64,000 nt of DNA, from positions 2,777,001-2,841,000 of the forward strand of contig CP119316.1 in assembly GCA_029202985.1 (NCBI GenBank), written 5' to 3'. The position numbers were made by a program, and so were the translations under genes. Position 1 is the stretch's first letter. Each line of letters starts with the position of its first letter. Origin of the DNA: Candidatus Andeanibacterium colombiense. Lineage in GTDB: Bacteria > Pseudomonadota > Alphaproteobacteria > Sphingomonadales > Sphingomonadaceae. Below, piece by piece: positions 25,404-34,634 of the stretch. The notes under the pieces are model-generated. The model was not told the DNA's origin. It did no database searches and saw only the letters and a program-made list of their open reading frames with translations.

Positions 25404-27503
25404 CTAGAACGTGCCCTTCAAACTGAACTGCACGATCGGTCCGACCAGCTGGTTGCGGTGCTCGACGAACAGGATCGGAGAGCTGTCGCGCGGGCCGTCG
25501 TAGATCGTCCGCTTGACCAGCCCGCGGCCGTTGGTGAGGTTGAACACTTCGAGATGCGCGGTCATCCCGAAGACGTTTTTGTGCTCGATGAAGGCCCAGG
25601 TGTAGATCGGCCCCTCGTGATCGTAGCCGACCTCGTCCAGCCGGTAATAGGGCAGCGCCTTGTGGTATTCGATTCCGCCGCCCCAGGCCCAGGCGGTCTT
25701 CGGAATGTCGTGGCGGAGCGAGACTTCGAGATTGACCGGCTCCTCGTAGCTGAACTGCCGGATGACGTGGGTTAGCGGGTCGCGGATGCGGGTTTTCTCA
25801 AGGCTGCCGGTGAAATCGATCTTGGCCCCCTTGAAGCCGAGCGGATCGAGGTTGACGGTGCTGTCGAGCGAGACGCCGTAGGTCTGTGCACGGTCGACAT
25901 TGCCGACCCCTTCCACCAGCGGATCGCCGGGATTGGGGCCGGGCAACGGGACCAGCGTGACCGCATCCTTGAGCCAGGTGCCGTAGAGCTTGAGCGTGGA
26001 GGAGCCCCAGCGCCCGAAATCCTTCTTCGCCTCGAAATTTGCTTCCCAGTTCTGGTTGGGTTTGAGCAGTGCATTGCTGGAATTCTCGGTATTGTTCCCG
26101 AGATCGACGTCGGCGAGGAAATCGTCGAACGACAATTGCCCGACCTTGCGCGCGAGCTTGAGCGAGAGGTCGATGCCCTTCTTTGGCGTCCACGACAGCG
26201 TGGCCGAGCCTTTGGGCCGGTAGAAGGTCCGCACCAGCCCGCCGGGGCCGGTTTCGGCGAGTCGGGAGTATTCCGCGCCCGCGCCGAGCTGGAAGCTGAG
26301 ATTGGGGGCGAGCTGGCGGGTGTGGGTGAGGATCGCCTCGTAGCGGTCTTCGCGCACTCCACCGGTGCTGCCGGGAAAAGGCTGCTCCTCGAATACCCCG
26401 TCGGGGCGCAGGTCGAGCAGATGCGAAACGCGGTCGAGCCCGTTATAGGCGGCTTCCACGGCCAGCTGCCAGTCGCCTCCGAGCATCTTCCAGCCATATT
26501 CGCCGCGCGCTATGGTCTCGGCGGTGTCGGTGAAGGATCTGTAGCGACTGCCGTCGCTCGGGGTCGCGTCGAGGTAGTCGCTCACCGCGGTCTCGTAATA
26601 ATGGCCGTGGTTCTCGTTGTGCAGCCCGATCAGCTTAAGCCGCCCGGGGCCGAGCGCGAATTCGAAATCGCCGCCGATCTCGTAATCGTAGCCGCGCTCG
26701 TGCGCGTCATAACGCCAATCGTTATCGGTCCCGGTAATCAGGTCACGCGTTTCGGTGCGGAGCAGGTCGAAATAGGTGCGGTGGTAATTCGCGTGGAAAT
26801 TGCCGACCGAGCTGCCCGGCGCGTCCCATTTGATCGTCGCCGCAACCTGAGGGTTCTCGTTCTTGACGGCCAGCACCATGTCGCGCAATTCGGTGGTCGC
26901 GCCGGCACCGTCGCTAAGACTGTAGGGGCCGCCGACTCCGCCGCGTCCGTTGCTGTTGGACAGTGCGAGCGTGTATTCGAGCTTGCCGGCAGTGCCGTTG
27001 AGGGAGACTTCGCCGCCGTAAAAATTGTCGGGCGCAAAATGCGGGCGCACCGCCGCATTCCATTTGAACTGCCCGCTGATGCCGCCGGGCCTGGTGACGA
27101 TATTGGCGACCTGCCCGGCAAGCCCGGGGATCGCGAAGTTCGACGCATCGACGATCTCGATCCGTTCGACCTTGTCGGCCGGGATGCGCGCCATGCGGTC
27201 ATAAACGCTCTCGGCCTTGTTCGCCACGCGCTCGCCATTGACGAGGATGTTCGACGTCGCTTCGCCAAGGCCGCGCGCCTCGTCATTGTCGCGGATCGAG
27301 AAGCCGGGGACGCGGTTGACCATGTCGAGTGCGCTGCGGGGCACGAACCGTGCAAAGTTTTCGGGCACGTAGGACAGGCCCCCCTTGATCGCCACGCCCT
27401 GCACCGGGCCTGTGGCGGCGGCGGCATCCTGCGCTTGCGCGTGCACCGGCGTGACCAGTGCCCCCAGCGCCGCAGCGGCAGCCAGCAGTGCAGCCTTGCT
27501 CAT
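25404..27503 (-). CDS. TonB-dependent outer-membrane receptor
   Basis: A 699-residue receptor with signal peptide (cleavage near VHAQ, residue 22), plug domain (about 45-150; VPRSALDMVNRVPGFSI and ILVNGERV motifs) and a 22-strand-type barrel ending in a terminal Phe (VQFSLKGTF), the usual last residue for BamA recognition. The substrate is unknown. Its operon partner downstream is the exported amidase. It is divergent from clpP with 190 bp between. Confidence 0.92.
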   Translation of the reverse strand: MSKAALLAAAAALGALVTPVHAQAQDAAAATGPVQGVAIKGGLSYVPENFARFVPRSALDMVNRVPGFSIRDNDEARGLGEATSNILVNGERVANKAESVYDRMARIPADKVERIEIVDASNFAIPGLAGQVANIVTRPGGISGQFKWNAAVRPHFAPDNFYGGEVSLNGTAGKLEYTLALSNSNGRGGVGGPYSLSDGAGATTELRDMVLAVKNENPQVAATIKWDAPGSSVGNFHANYHRTYFDLLRTETRDLITGTDNDWRYDAHERGYDYEIGGDFEFALGPGRLKLIGLHNENHGHYYETAVSDYLDATPSDGSRYRSFTDTAETIARGEYGWKMLGGDWQLAVEAAYNGLDRVSHLLDLRPDGVFEEQPFPGSTGGVREDRYEAILTHTRQLAPNLSFQLGAGAEYSRLAETGPGGLVRTFYRPKGSATLSWTPKKGIDLSLKLARKVGQLSFDDFLADVDLGNNTENSSNALLKPNQNWEANFEAKKDFGRWGSSTLKLYGTWLKDAVTLVPLPGPNPGDPLVEGVGNVDRAQTYGVSLDSTVNLDPLGFKGAKIDFTGSLEKTRIRDPLTHVIRQFSYEEPVNLEVSLRHDIPKTAWAWGGGIEYHKALPYYRLDEVGYDHEGPIYTWAFIEHKNVFGMTAHLEVFNLTNGRGLVKRTIYDGPRDSSPILFVEHRNQLVGPIVQFSLKGTF

Positions 27504-27635
27504 TCATACCCTCCCAGTGACGATCACAGACGTAATCGCCGTCTGATACATACACCAGTCAGTCTGTTGCGACGCTATCGACCGGTGTCATTTCGAAACC
27601 GATGAACAGCTTTGTGGGTCGATCGGCGAAGGCCC

Positions 27636-27666
27636 TTGAACTCCGTGCCCGCAGTCGCGACATAAG
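27636..27666 (+). promoter_or_regulatory. Possible clpP promoter
   Basis: TTGAAC at 27636-27641 and GACATA at 27659-27664 are separated by 17 bases, about 30 bases before the clpP ATG. The CTTGAA in this -35 also suits a heat-shock sigma factor. Assigned by eye only. Confidence 0.3.
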
Positions 27667-27694
27667 GTCACGACTTCACGAGAGGGCATTTTTC

Positions 27695-28399
27695 ATGATC
27701 GACCTGTTTGGCAATTCCGGCGAAACCTACGGCAGCCAGGGGCAATTCAGCCACGACCCGGTGACCGGAGCGCTGGTGCCGATGGTGGTCGAACAGACCA
27801 GTCGCGGCGAACGCAGCTTCGACATCTTCAGCCGCATGCTGCGCGAACGCATCGTGTTCGTGACCGGCCAGGTCGAAGACAACATGGCCTCGCTGATCGT
27901 GGCCCAGCTGCTGTTCCTCGAGAGCGAGAACCCCTCGCGCCCGATCAGCATGTATATCAACTCGCCCGGCGGCGTGGTCACGGCCGGCATGGCGATCCAC
28001 GACACGATGCAATACATCAAGCCGCGGGTTTCCACCGTTTGCATCGGCCAGGCCGCGTCGATGGGCAGCTTCCTGCTGGCCGCGGGCGAGCCGGGCATGC
28101 GCATCGCGCTGCCCAACGCGCGGATCATGATCCACCAGCCTTCGGGCGGTGCACGCGGGATGGCCTCGGACATCGAGATTCAGGCGAAGGAAATCCTCCG
28201 CATCCGTGCGCGGATGAACGATCTCTATGTGAAATACACCGGTCGCAGCCTCGCCGAAATCGAGAAGGCGCTCGATCGCGACACCTTCCTCGAAGCCGAC
28301 GAAGCGCTGGCATTCGGCCTGGTCGACAAGGTGTTCGAGACCCGGCCGGAAAGCGAAACCGGCGACGGCGAGGTCGGTTCGGGCGGCGCGCCGGAGTAA
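27695..28399 (+). CDS. clpP: ATP-dependent Clp protease proteolytic subunit
   Basis: Serine protease subunit of ClpXP, 234 residues. The catalytic triad is Ser122 (GQAASMGSFLL), His147 (IMIHQPSGG) and Asp near residue 196. The ATG at 27695 has GAGAGGG upstream. The N-terminus (IDLFGNSGETYG) is a little longer than in E. coli. The C-terminus ends in an acidic Gly-rich tail. It is followed 183 bp later by clpX. Confidence 0.97.
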   Translation: MIDLFGNSGETYGSQGQFSHDPVTGALVPMVVEQTSRGERSFDIFSRMLRERIVFVTGQVEDNMASLIVAQLLFLESENPSRPISMYINSPGGVVTAGMAIHDTMQYIKPRVSTVCIGQAASMGSFLLAAGEPGMRIALPNARIMIHQPSGGARGMASDIEIQAKEILRIRARMNDLYVKYTGRSLAEIEKALDRDTFLEADEALAFGLVDKVFETRPESETGDGEVGSGGAPE

Positions 28400-28581
28400 A
28401 AACCGGCGTTGAAGCCTTGAAAGAGAAGTGTAGCATTTTGGCAACCCTTCCCCTTCAGCAGCCCGCAAGGCTGCTACCCGTACCGGGGTACATTGATTAT
28501 AAAGTCCGCGGGGTTACACTCCGGGGCGAATCCCCCCTTGGCTCGTAGCGGGATCGCGGGTGCGGGGATCAGGAAGAAAGC

Positions 28582-29847
28582 ATGACCAAGTTGAGCGGAT
28601 CAGACAGCAAAAGCACCCTTTACTGCAGTTTCTGCGGTAAGTCTCAGCACGAGGTGCGCAAGCTCATTGCCGGGCCGACCGTGTTCATCTGCGATGAATG
28701 CGTCGAGCTGTGCAACGACATCATCCGCGAAGAAACCAAGGCGGGCATCGCGGGCAAGAAGGATGGCGGCGTTCCGACGCCGAAGGAAATCTTCGAGACC
28801 CTGAACGATTATGTGATCGGGCAGGACCGTGCGAAGCGCGTGCTTTCGGTCGCGGTTCACAACCACTACAAGCGCCTCAAGCACAGCGGCAAGGCAGGCG
28901 AAGTAGAACTCGCCAAATCGAACATCCTGCTGGTCGGCCCGACCGGTTCGGGCAAGACGCTGCTGGCGCAGACGCTGGCGCGCACCTTCGACGTGCCCTT
29001 CACGATGGCCGATGCGACGACGCTGACCGAAGCCGGCTATGTCGGCGAGGATGTCGAGAACATCATCCTCAAGCTCCTCCAGGCCAGCGACTACAATGTC
29101 GACAAGGCGCAGCAGGGCATCGTCTATATCGACGAGATCGACAAGATCACGCGCAAGGCCGAAAACCCTTCGATTACCCGCGACGTGTCGGGCGAGGGCG
29201 TGCAGCAGGCGCTGCTGAAGCTGATGGAAGGCACCACTGCCTCGGTCCCGCCGCAGGGTGGCCGCAAGCATCCGCAGCAGGAATTCCTGCAGGTGGATAC
29301 GACCAACATATTGTTCATCTGCGGCGGTGCCTTCGCCGGACTCGACAAGCTGATTGCCGATCGCCTGCAGAAGCGTTCGATCGGCTTCGGCGCGCATGTC
29401 GCCGATCCCGAGAAGCGCCGCGTGGGCGAATTGCTCCAGAAGGCCGAGCCGGAAGATCTGCTGAAGTTCGGCCTGATCCCTGAGTTCGTCGGCCGTCTGC
29501 CGGTGATCGCGACGCTCAACGATCTCGATATCGAAGCGCTGGTCAAGATCCTCAGCGAGCCGAAGAACGCGCTGATCAAGCAGTATGCCAAGCTGTTCGA
29601 ACTCGAGGACGTGGTGCTGAGCTTCACCGACGATGCACTTGAGGCGATCGCCAAGAAGGCGATCAAGCGCAAGACCGGCGCGCGCGGCCTGCGCTCGATT
29701 GTCGAGGGCCTGCTGCTCGACACGATGTTCGACCTGCCTTCAATGGAAGGCGTGACCGAGATCGTGGTCGACAAGGACGTGGTCGACGGCCGCAAGGAGC
29801 CGGTTCGCGTGCTCGGGCCGGACAAGAAGGAAGAAGAGGCGGCTTAA
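28582..29847 (+). CDS. clpX: ATP-dependent Clp protease ATP-binding subunit ClpX
   Basis: AAA+ unfoldase, 421 residues. The N-terminal zinc domain has YCSFCGKSQ and FICDECVELC, followed by Walker A GPTGSGKT, Walker B IVYIDEIDKI, and the IGF loop (SIGFGAHV) that contacts ClpP. The 28400-28581 gap before it contains two small GC hairpins (for example AGCAGCCCGCAAGGCTGCT near 28457) that may be an internal processing or attenuation site. It feeds unfolded substrates to ClpP. Confidence 0.98.
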   Translation: MTKLSGSDSKSTLYCSFCGKSQHEVRKLIAGPTVFICDECVELCNDIIREETKAGIAGKKDGGVPTPKEIFETLNDYVIGQDRAKRVLSVAVHNHYKRLKHSGKAGEVELAKSNILLVGPTGSGKTLLAQTLARTFDVPFTMADATTLTEAGYVGEDVENIILKLLQASDYNVDKAQQGIVYIDEIDKITRKAENPSITRDVSGEGVQQALLKLMEGTTASVPPQGGRKHPQQEFLQVDTTNILFICGGAFAGLDKLIADRLQKRSIGFGAHVADPEKRRVGELLQKAEPEDLLKFGLIPEFVGRLPVIATLNDLDIEALVKILSEPKNALIKQYAKLFELEDVVLSFTDDALEAIAKKAIKRKTGARGLRSIVEGLLLDTMFDLPSMEGVTEIVVDKDVVDGRKEPVRVLGPDKKEEEAA

Positions 29848-29866
29848 CGGCCGCCTCGTCCCTTCG

Positions 29867-30217
29867 TTGGGCGAGAAGCATTTTCTCTTCATCTGCAGTC
29901 AGAACCGCCTACGCAGCCCGACTGCGGAGCAGATTTTCGCGGATTGGCCCGGCGTAGAAGCGTTCTCGGCCGGAACCACCCACGACGCGGAGAACCCGCT
30001 GACCGATGAACTGGTGCAATGGGCCGACATCGTCGTCGTGATGGAACGGACCCACTGCAACAAGCTGCGACGCAAGCACCGCAAGGCGCTCGTGCAGACT
30101 CGCGTAATATGCCTCGATATTCCCGACGAGTATGAATTCATAGATCCGGGCCTGGTGCGCCTGCTCAAGGCCCGCATGCTGCGGCACCTTCCGGCGCATC
30201 CCCTCGCTGGCGATTAG
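29867..30217 (+). CDS. Low-molecular-weight protein tyrosine phosphatase-like protein (COG4551 type)
   Basis: A 116-residue protein. LFICSQNRLRSPTAEQIF (about residues 7-24) contains the C-x5-R-S phosphate loop of cysteine phosphatases, and VVVMERTH follows. It is shorter than classical LMW phosphatases and matches the small COG4551 group. No ATG or GTG fits; the only start is TTG at 29867, 19 bases after clpX, with no strong ribosome site. Read-through from clpX is likely. The stop overlaps the convergent GFA gene stop. Confidence 0.72.
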   Translation: MGEKHFLFICSQNRLRSPTAEQIFADWPGVEAFSAGTTHDAENPLTDELVQWADIVVVMERTHCNKLRRKHRKALVQTRVICLDIPDEYEFIDPGLVRLLKARMLRHLPAHPLAGD

Positions 30218-30720
30218 CCGGCTGCCGCGTCCTTCCGCTCCACCAGCGCCATCAGCCGCCCGAACGCTTCCTCGGAATAAAGCTCCTTCGGACTGTAATA
30301 CTCGTCGAACGCTGGCACGCCCTCGGGCAGCGTTACCCAAGGCATCCGGTATTTCGCGAACACCACTGCGGTCGGCGTGAACACCGAGGCATCGTCGAAG
30401 CTCCCGACGCGGACCCCGGCACCCAGCCGCCCCACGCGCGGGTAATAGCTGAACACCGCCGTCCCGCACTGCGCACAGCGGCAGATCGTGTGGTCGCCGC
30501 CGCCGCCGCCCTCTACGACATGCTCGGTCAGTTCTCCCTGCAGCACTTCGATCCGGTTGCTCTCGTAGAAGGCGTTGACCACGCCCGTCCCGCCGGTCTG
30601 GCGCTGGCACAGCGTGCAGTGGCAATTGTTGACGAAGATCGGCTCGCCCTGTGCGCGGAAGCGGAAAGCCCCGCAGGCGCAGCCGCCTTCACGCAGGCGG
30701 CCGTTCAGCACGGATCGCAC
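30214..30720 (-). CDS. GFA-family (glutathione-dependent formaldehyde-activating-like) zinc protein
   Basis: A 168-residue protein with the GFA zinc-binding pattern: CACGAF, NNCHCTLCQR and ICRCAQCGTAVFSYYP cysteine groups. Only a few members act on formaldehyde/glutathione; most have unknown substrates. The start at 30718-30720 lies inside the 3' end of the CDF transporter gene (16-bp overlap); a GTG three codons later is an alternative. Confidence 0.83.
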   Translation of the reverse strand: MRSVLNGRLREGGCACGAFRFRAQGEPIFVNNCHCTLCQRQTGGTGVVNAFYESNRIEVLQGELTEHVVEGGGGGDHTICRCAQCGTAVFSYYPRVGRLGAGVRVGSFDDASVFTPTAVVFAKYRMPWVTLPEGVPAFDEYYSPKELYSEEAFGRLMALVERKDAAAG

Positions 30721-31652
30721 TCCGCTCCGCCGGTTTCGATCTGCACCGTCGCGTGGTGGATACCGAAGCGGTGTTCGAGTTCGCCGGCGATATCGCGGAG
30801 GAATTTATCGCCGGGAAAGCCGGCAGGGCACACCAGATGCGCGGTAAAGGCATTCTCGGTCGTGCTCATCGGCCAGATATGCATGTCGTGGACTGCTGTC
30901 ACGCCGGGTAGGGCGGCGAGCCACCCGCGCACCTCGCCCTCGTCGATCCCGTCGGGCACTGCATGGAGCCCCATCTTGATGCTGTCCTTGAGCAGGCCCC
31001 AGGTGCCCCAGGCAATCACCGCGACGATCACCAGGCCGGTGACGGGGTCGATCCACGGCAGGCCGGTGCGCACCACCAGCACGCCCGCGATCACCACCCC
31101 GACCGAGACCAGCGCGTCGGCCGCCATGTGCAGGAAGGCACCGCGGACGTTCAGATCGTCCTTGCGCCCGCGCATGAACAGCAGGGCGGTGGCGGTGTTG
31201 ATCACCACTCCGATCGCGGCGATCGCGATCATCGTGTCGCCTTCGACCGGGGCCGGTTCGAACAGTCGCCGCAGGGTCTCGATCAGGATCGCGCCGAGCG
31301 CTACCAGCAGAAGCCCGGCGTTGACCAGCGCGGCCAGGATCGAGCTCGACTTGTAGCCATAGGTGTAGCGTGCCGAGGGCGGCCGGGCGGCCATGATGCT
31401 GGCCGCCCAGGCGATCATCAGGCTCAGCACGTCCGACAGATTGTGCCCGGCATCGGCTACCAGCGCCATCGAGCCCGAGATCAGCCCGTACGTCGCCTCG
31501 ACCACCACGAAGCTGCTGTTGAGCACCACGCCGAAGAAGAACGCGCCATTGTAGCTGGCGGGGCCGTGGTGATGGCCGTGCCCGTGGGAATGCCCCTGCC
31601 CATGAGCATGGCCATGATCCCGCGCATGATCGTGATGGTGTTCCGCGCTCAT
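30705..31652 (-). CDS. Cation diffusion facilitator family transporter (CzcD/ZitB-like)
   Basis: A 315-residue metal/proton antiporter. The first 30 residues are a His-rich metal-binding tail (HHHDHARDHGHAHGQGHSHG). The transport site is formed by ADAGHNLSD in TM2 and HMAADALVS in TM5, the HD-HD arrangement expected for Zn2+/Cd2+ exporters. A cytoplasmic dimer domain with VHDMHIW follows. It lies 3 bases after mtgA on the same strand and overlaps the GFA gene. Confidence 0.93.
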   Translation of the reverse strand: MSAEHHHDHARDHGHAHGQGHSHGHGHHHGPASYNGAFFFGVVLNSSFVVVEATYGLISGSMALVADAGHNLSDVLSLMIAWAASIMAARPPSARYTYGYKSSSILAALVNAGLLLVALGAILIETLRRLFEPAPVEGDTMIAIAAIGVVINTATALLFMRGRKDDLNVRGAFLHMAADALVSVGVVIAGVLVVRTGLPWIDPVTGLVIVAVIAWGTWGLLKDSIKMGLHAVPDGIDEGEVRGWLAALPGVTAVHDMHIWPMSTTENAFTAHLVCPAGFPGDKFLRDIAGELEHRFGIHHATVQIETGGAECDPC

Positions 31653-31655
31653 GCG

Positions 31656-32327
31656 TCAGTCGTAAACGCAGGCGTCGAGCCCGTCGCGCCTTACCACGCC
31701 GATCCGGGCGGCGATGGTGTTGCCATAGCGGCGGGTGAAGCCCGATGGGGCGATCGCTGCGCGCTCCTTGGGCAGCGGGAGCACCGCGGCGATGCGGGCC
31801 GCCTCGACCGGGGTGAGGCGGGCAGCGGAATGCTTGTAATAGCGCTGCGCGCCTTCCTCGGCGCCATAGGTGCCGAGGCCGGTTTCGGCGACGTTGAGGT
31901 AGACCTCCATGATCCGTCGCTTGCCCCAGATGTTCTCGATCAGCAGGGTGAACCAGGCTTCGAAGCCTTTGCGGACATAGCCGCCGTTTTGCCACAGGAA
32001 CACGTTCTTGGCGGTCTGCTGGCTGATCGTGGATCCGCCGCGGATGCGCCCTCCCTTGGCATTGCGCTGGATCGCCTTCTCGATCGCCGCGCGGTCGAAG
32101 CCGTTGTGGCTGCAGAATTTGCCATCCTCTGCCGCGATCGCCGCATCGACCATGTTGCGGTCGATGCTGGAGAGCGAGCGCCAGCTTTTGTCGATCCCGT
32201 TATCGTCGAGGATCATCGTCAGCGTCACCGGGGGGGGGATGAATTTGTACACCACCACCAGCCCCACGCTGAGCACGAGGAACCACACGAACGCCATCAC
32301 GAAAAAGCGCATTACCCGTCCGACCAT
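31656..32327 (-). CDS. mtgA: Monofunctional biosynthetic peptidoglycan transglycosylase
   Basis: A 223-residue GT51 glycosyltransferase with one N-terminal membrane helix (about residues 8-28). Motifs: AAEDGKFCSHNGFD with the catalytic Glu, RGGSTISQQTAKN, KRRIMEVYLNVAE. It polymerises lipid II without a transpeptidase domain. ATG at 32325-32327. The same operon contains the CDF and GFA genes. Confidence 0.94.
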   Translation of the reverse strand: MVGRVMRFFVMAFVWFLVLSVGLVVVYKFIPPPVTLTMILDDNGIDKSWRSLSSIDRNMVDAAIAAEDGKFCSHNGFDRAAIEKAIQRNAKGGRIRGGSTISQQTAKNVFLWQNGGYVRKGFEAWFTLLIENIWGKRRIMEVYLNVAETGLGTYGAEEGAQRYYKHSAARLTPVEAARIAAVLPLPKERAAIAPSGFTRRYGNTIAARIGVVRRDGLDACVYD

Positions 32328-32453
32328 AGGGCAGGTTTAGCGAGCGGTTTGCGATGTGCAAATGCCCCGCGAACGACCTCGAAAAGAAAAGCGGGCCAAA
32401 CAGAAAAAGGGGACGGTTTCCCGGCCCCCGATCCCGTTCGCGATTGCCCGGCC

Positions 32454-33374
32454 TCAGGCCGCGTGGGCGATCAGCTTCTCGCCGGCGATGCGCTGCATCG
32501 CCTTCTGGAGCTTCTCGAATGCGCGCACCTCGATCTGGCGGATGCGTTCGCGGCTGACGTCGTAGTGCTGGCTCAATTCCTCGAGCGTCTGCGGGTCGTC
32601 CACCAGCCGGCGTTCGGTGAGGATGTGCTTCTCGCGCTCATTCAGGCTGTCCATCGCTTCGGACAGCATCTCATGGCGCATCTGCGCTTCCTCGGCGTCG
32701 GCGACGGTTTCGTCTTGCAGCGGCTTGTCATCGACCAGCCAGTCCTGCCACTGGCCAGCGCCTTCCTCGTCGCTGCGCAGCGAGACGTTGAGCGACGCAT
32801 CGCCGCCCATCATCATCCGCCGGTTCATGTTGATCACTTCCTGCTCGGGTACGCCGAGATCGGTCGCGATCTTCGCGACGTCGTCCGGATGCAGGTCGCT
32901 GTCCTCGTAGGCGTCGAGCTGGCGCTTCATCCGGCGCAGGTTGAAGAACAGTTTCTTCTGCGCGGCGGTGGTGCCGATCTTGACCAGGCTCCAGCTGCGC
33001 AGGATGAACTCCTGGATCGATGCCTTGATCCACCACATCGCATAGGTCGCGAGGCGGAAGCCGCGATCGGGCTCGAATTTCTTCACGCCCTGCATCAGCC
33101 CGACATTGCCTTCGGAGATGAGGTCGGAAATCGGCAGGCCGTAGCCGCGATAGCCATGCGCGATCTTCGCCACGAGCCGCAGATGGCTGGTGACGAGCTG
33201 CGCGGCAGCTTCAGGATCTTCATGTTCCGCATAGCGCTTCGCGAGCATGTATTCCTGCTCGGGCGTTAAAATCGGAAACTTCTTGATCTCGGATAAATAG
33301 CGATTGAGGCTCTGCTCCCCGCTCAGCGCGGGAACGGCGAGGGTCCTCGATTTGCCGTTGGATTGAGTAGTCAC
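32454..33374 (-). CDS. rpoH: RNA polymerase sigma-32 type factor RpoH
   Basis: Heat-shock sigma factor, 306 residues. Region 2 contains RYAEHEDPEAAAQLVTSHLR and GNVGLMQGVKKFEPDRGFRL. The RpoH-specific box appears as AAQKKLFFNLRRMK. Region 4.2 ends DVSRERIRQIEVRAFEKLQK. Start is GTG at 33372-33374, preceded by AAAGGGAAAC. It follows the rluD-type gene on the same strand. The upstream 130 bp is AT-richer than average and presumably holds the promoter. Confidence 0.95.
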   Translation of the reverse strand: MTTQSNGKSRTLAVPALSGEQSLNRYLSEIKKFPILTPEQEYMLAKRYAEHEDPEAAAQLVTSHLRLVAKIAHGYRGYGLPISDLISEGNVGLMQGVKKFEPDRGFRLATYAMWWIKASIQEFILRSWSLVKIGTTAAQKKLFFNLRRMKRQLDAYEDSDLHPDDVAKIATDLGVPEQEVINMNRRMMMGGDASLNVSLRSDEEGAGQWQDWLVDDKPLQDETVADAEEAQMRHEMLSEAMDSLNEREKHILTERRLVDDPQTLEELSQHYDVSRERIRQIEVRAFEKLQKAMQRIAGEKLIAHAA

Positions 33375-33505
33375 GTTTCCCTTTACCTTTCTTGTGTCGA
33401 CCGAATTTTTTTGGACCCCTGCTGGGCATCCGGTGAAGCGCGGCCACTCGCTCCACACATGTCTATAACGGTTCTGCGCGCATTCTGCGCCGCATTTCGT
33501 CGATA

Positions 33506-34450
33506 TTATTGACCTAGTTGGTCGATCAATTGCGCCATGTCTGCCGGCAAAGCACTTTCGAAGCGCATAGTTTTCATCATTACCGGGTGGTTGAAACCGA
33601 GAATCGCCGCATGGAGCGCCTGGCGCTCGAAACCCATATCCTTGAGAATCGGGCGGACTTTGGCGTGAGTGCGGCCATAGAGTGGATCCCCTAATAAAGC
33701 ATGGCCGATTGACGCCATGTGAACGCGCACCTGATGGGTGCGCCCGGTTTCCAGCCGGCATTCGATCAGCGCCGAATTTTCGAGCCGTTCCAGTACCTTG
33801 TAATGCGTCACCGCGTGTTTCCCGCGATTCGAATCGTCCGCCAGCACCGCCATTTTCTTGCGGTTGGCTTCCGAGCGGCCGATCCGCGCGTCGATCGTTC
33901 CCGAAAGCCGCAGCGGATGCCCGCCGACTACCGCGAGATAGGCCCGTTCGATGCTGTGATCGGCGAATTGCTCCGCCAGCCCGAGATGGGCGGCGTCGTT
34001 CTTCGCGACCACCAGCAGGCCCGAGGTATCCTTGTCGATCCGGTGGACGATCCCTGGCCGAGCGACTCCGCCGATGCCGGAAAGCTGACCCCGGCAGTGG
34101 TGCAGCAGCGCGTTGACCAGCGTCCCGTCATGATTTCCGGCCGCGGGGTGGACCACCAGCCCGGCGGGCTTGTCGATCACGATCAGATGCTCGTCCTCGA
34201 ACACCACGGTAAGCGGAATATCCTGCGGCTGCGCGGCGGCTTCGGCGGTCGGCGGCACGGTTATCGCGAAGTGCATTCCGGCGACGGATTTGGCGGAGGC
34301 GCTGGCAACCGGCCGGCCGTCCAGCGTCACCCATCCTTCGCCGATCAGCGCCTTGACCCGCTCGCGCGAAAGCCCGCTGGCAAGGCTCAGCGCCTTGTCG
34401 AGCCGCTCGGCCCCGGCGAGGGTGCCGGTGATGATCTGTTGTTCCCCCAC
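33506..34450 (-). CDS. rluD: RluA-family 23S rRNA pseudouridine synthase (RluD-like)
   Basis: A 314-residue synthase. An N-terminal S4 RNA-binding domain (ERLDKALSLASGLSRERVKA) is followed by the catalytic domain with HRIDKDTSGLLV (active Asp), DKPAGLVVHPA and ETGRTHQVRVH. The S4 domain and motif form favour RluD, which modifies helix 69 of 23S rRNA; RluC is the main alternative. ATG at 34448-34450. Confidence 0.88.
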   Translation of the reverse strand: MGEQQIITGTLAGAERLDKALSLASGLSRERVKALIGEGWVTLDGRPVASASAKSVAGMHFAITVPPTAEAAAQPQDIPLTVVFEDEHLIVIDKPAGLVVHPAAGNHDGTLVNALLHHCRGQLSGIGGVARPGIVHRIDKDTSGLLVVAKNDAAHLGLAEQFADHSIERAYLAVVGGHPLRLSGTIDARIGRSEANRKKMAVLADDSNRGKHAVTHYKVLERLENSALIECRLETGRTHQVRVHMASIGHALLGDPLYGRTHAKVRPILKDMGFERQALHAAILGFNHPVMMKTMRFESALPADMAQLIDQLGQ

Positions 34451-34584
34451 GGGCTCCGATATGGGGGTTGGCGGGCGGTTTTTAAAGGGGTGTGGGCGGT
34501 GCGAAGTACCTGCTCCGGCCCCAAAACCCTTCGTCCGGTGCCGCTCCTGGGGCAGGCCGGGGCCTCAGGCTGGCTCACCACCGC

Positions 34585-34625
34585 CCGAGATCCGGGCCTT
34601 CGCCGGGAAGGCGAATGGGGGTAAG
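34585..34625. repeat. Second copy of the CGGGCCTTCGCCGGG intergenic palindrome
   Basis: The sequence around 34590-34612 reads AGATCCGGGCCTTCGCCGGG and is followed by AAGGCGAATGGGGG. It resembles the element at 6045-6120. It lies just upstream of the JAMM protease gene. Confidence 0.4.
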
Positions 34626-34634
34626 GGGGGAAGC

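Noticed and set aside
28400..28581. Riboswitch before clpX
   Set aside because: Only two short GC hairpins are visible; they fit no riboswitch consensus that I know.
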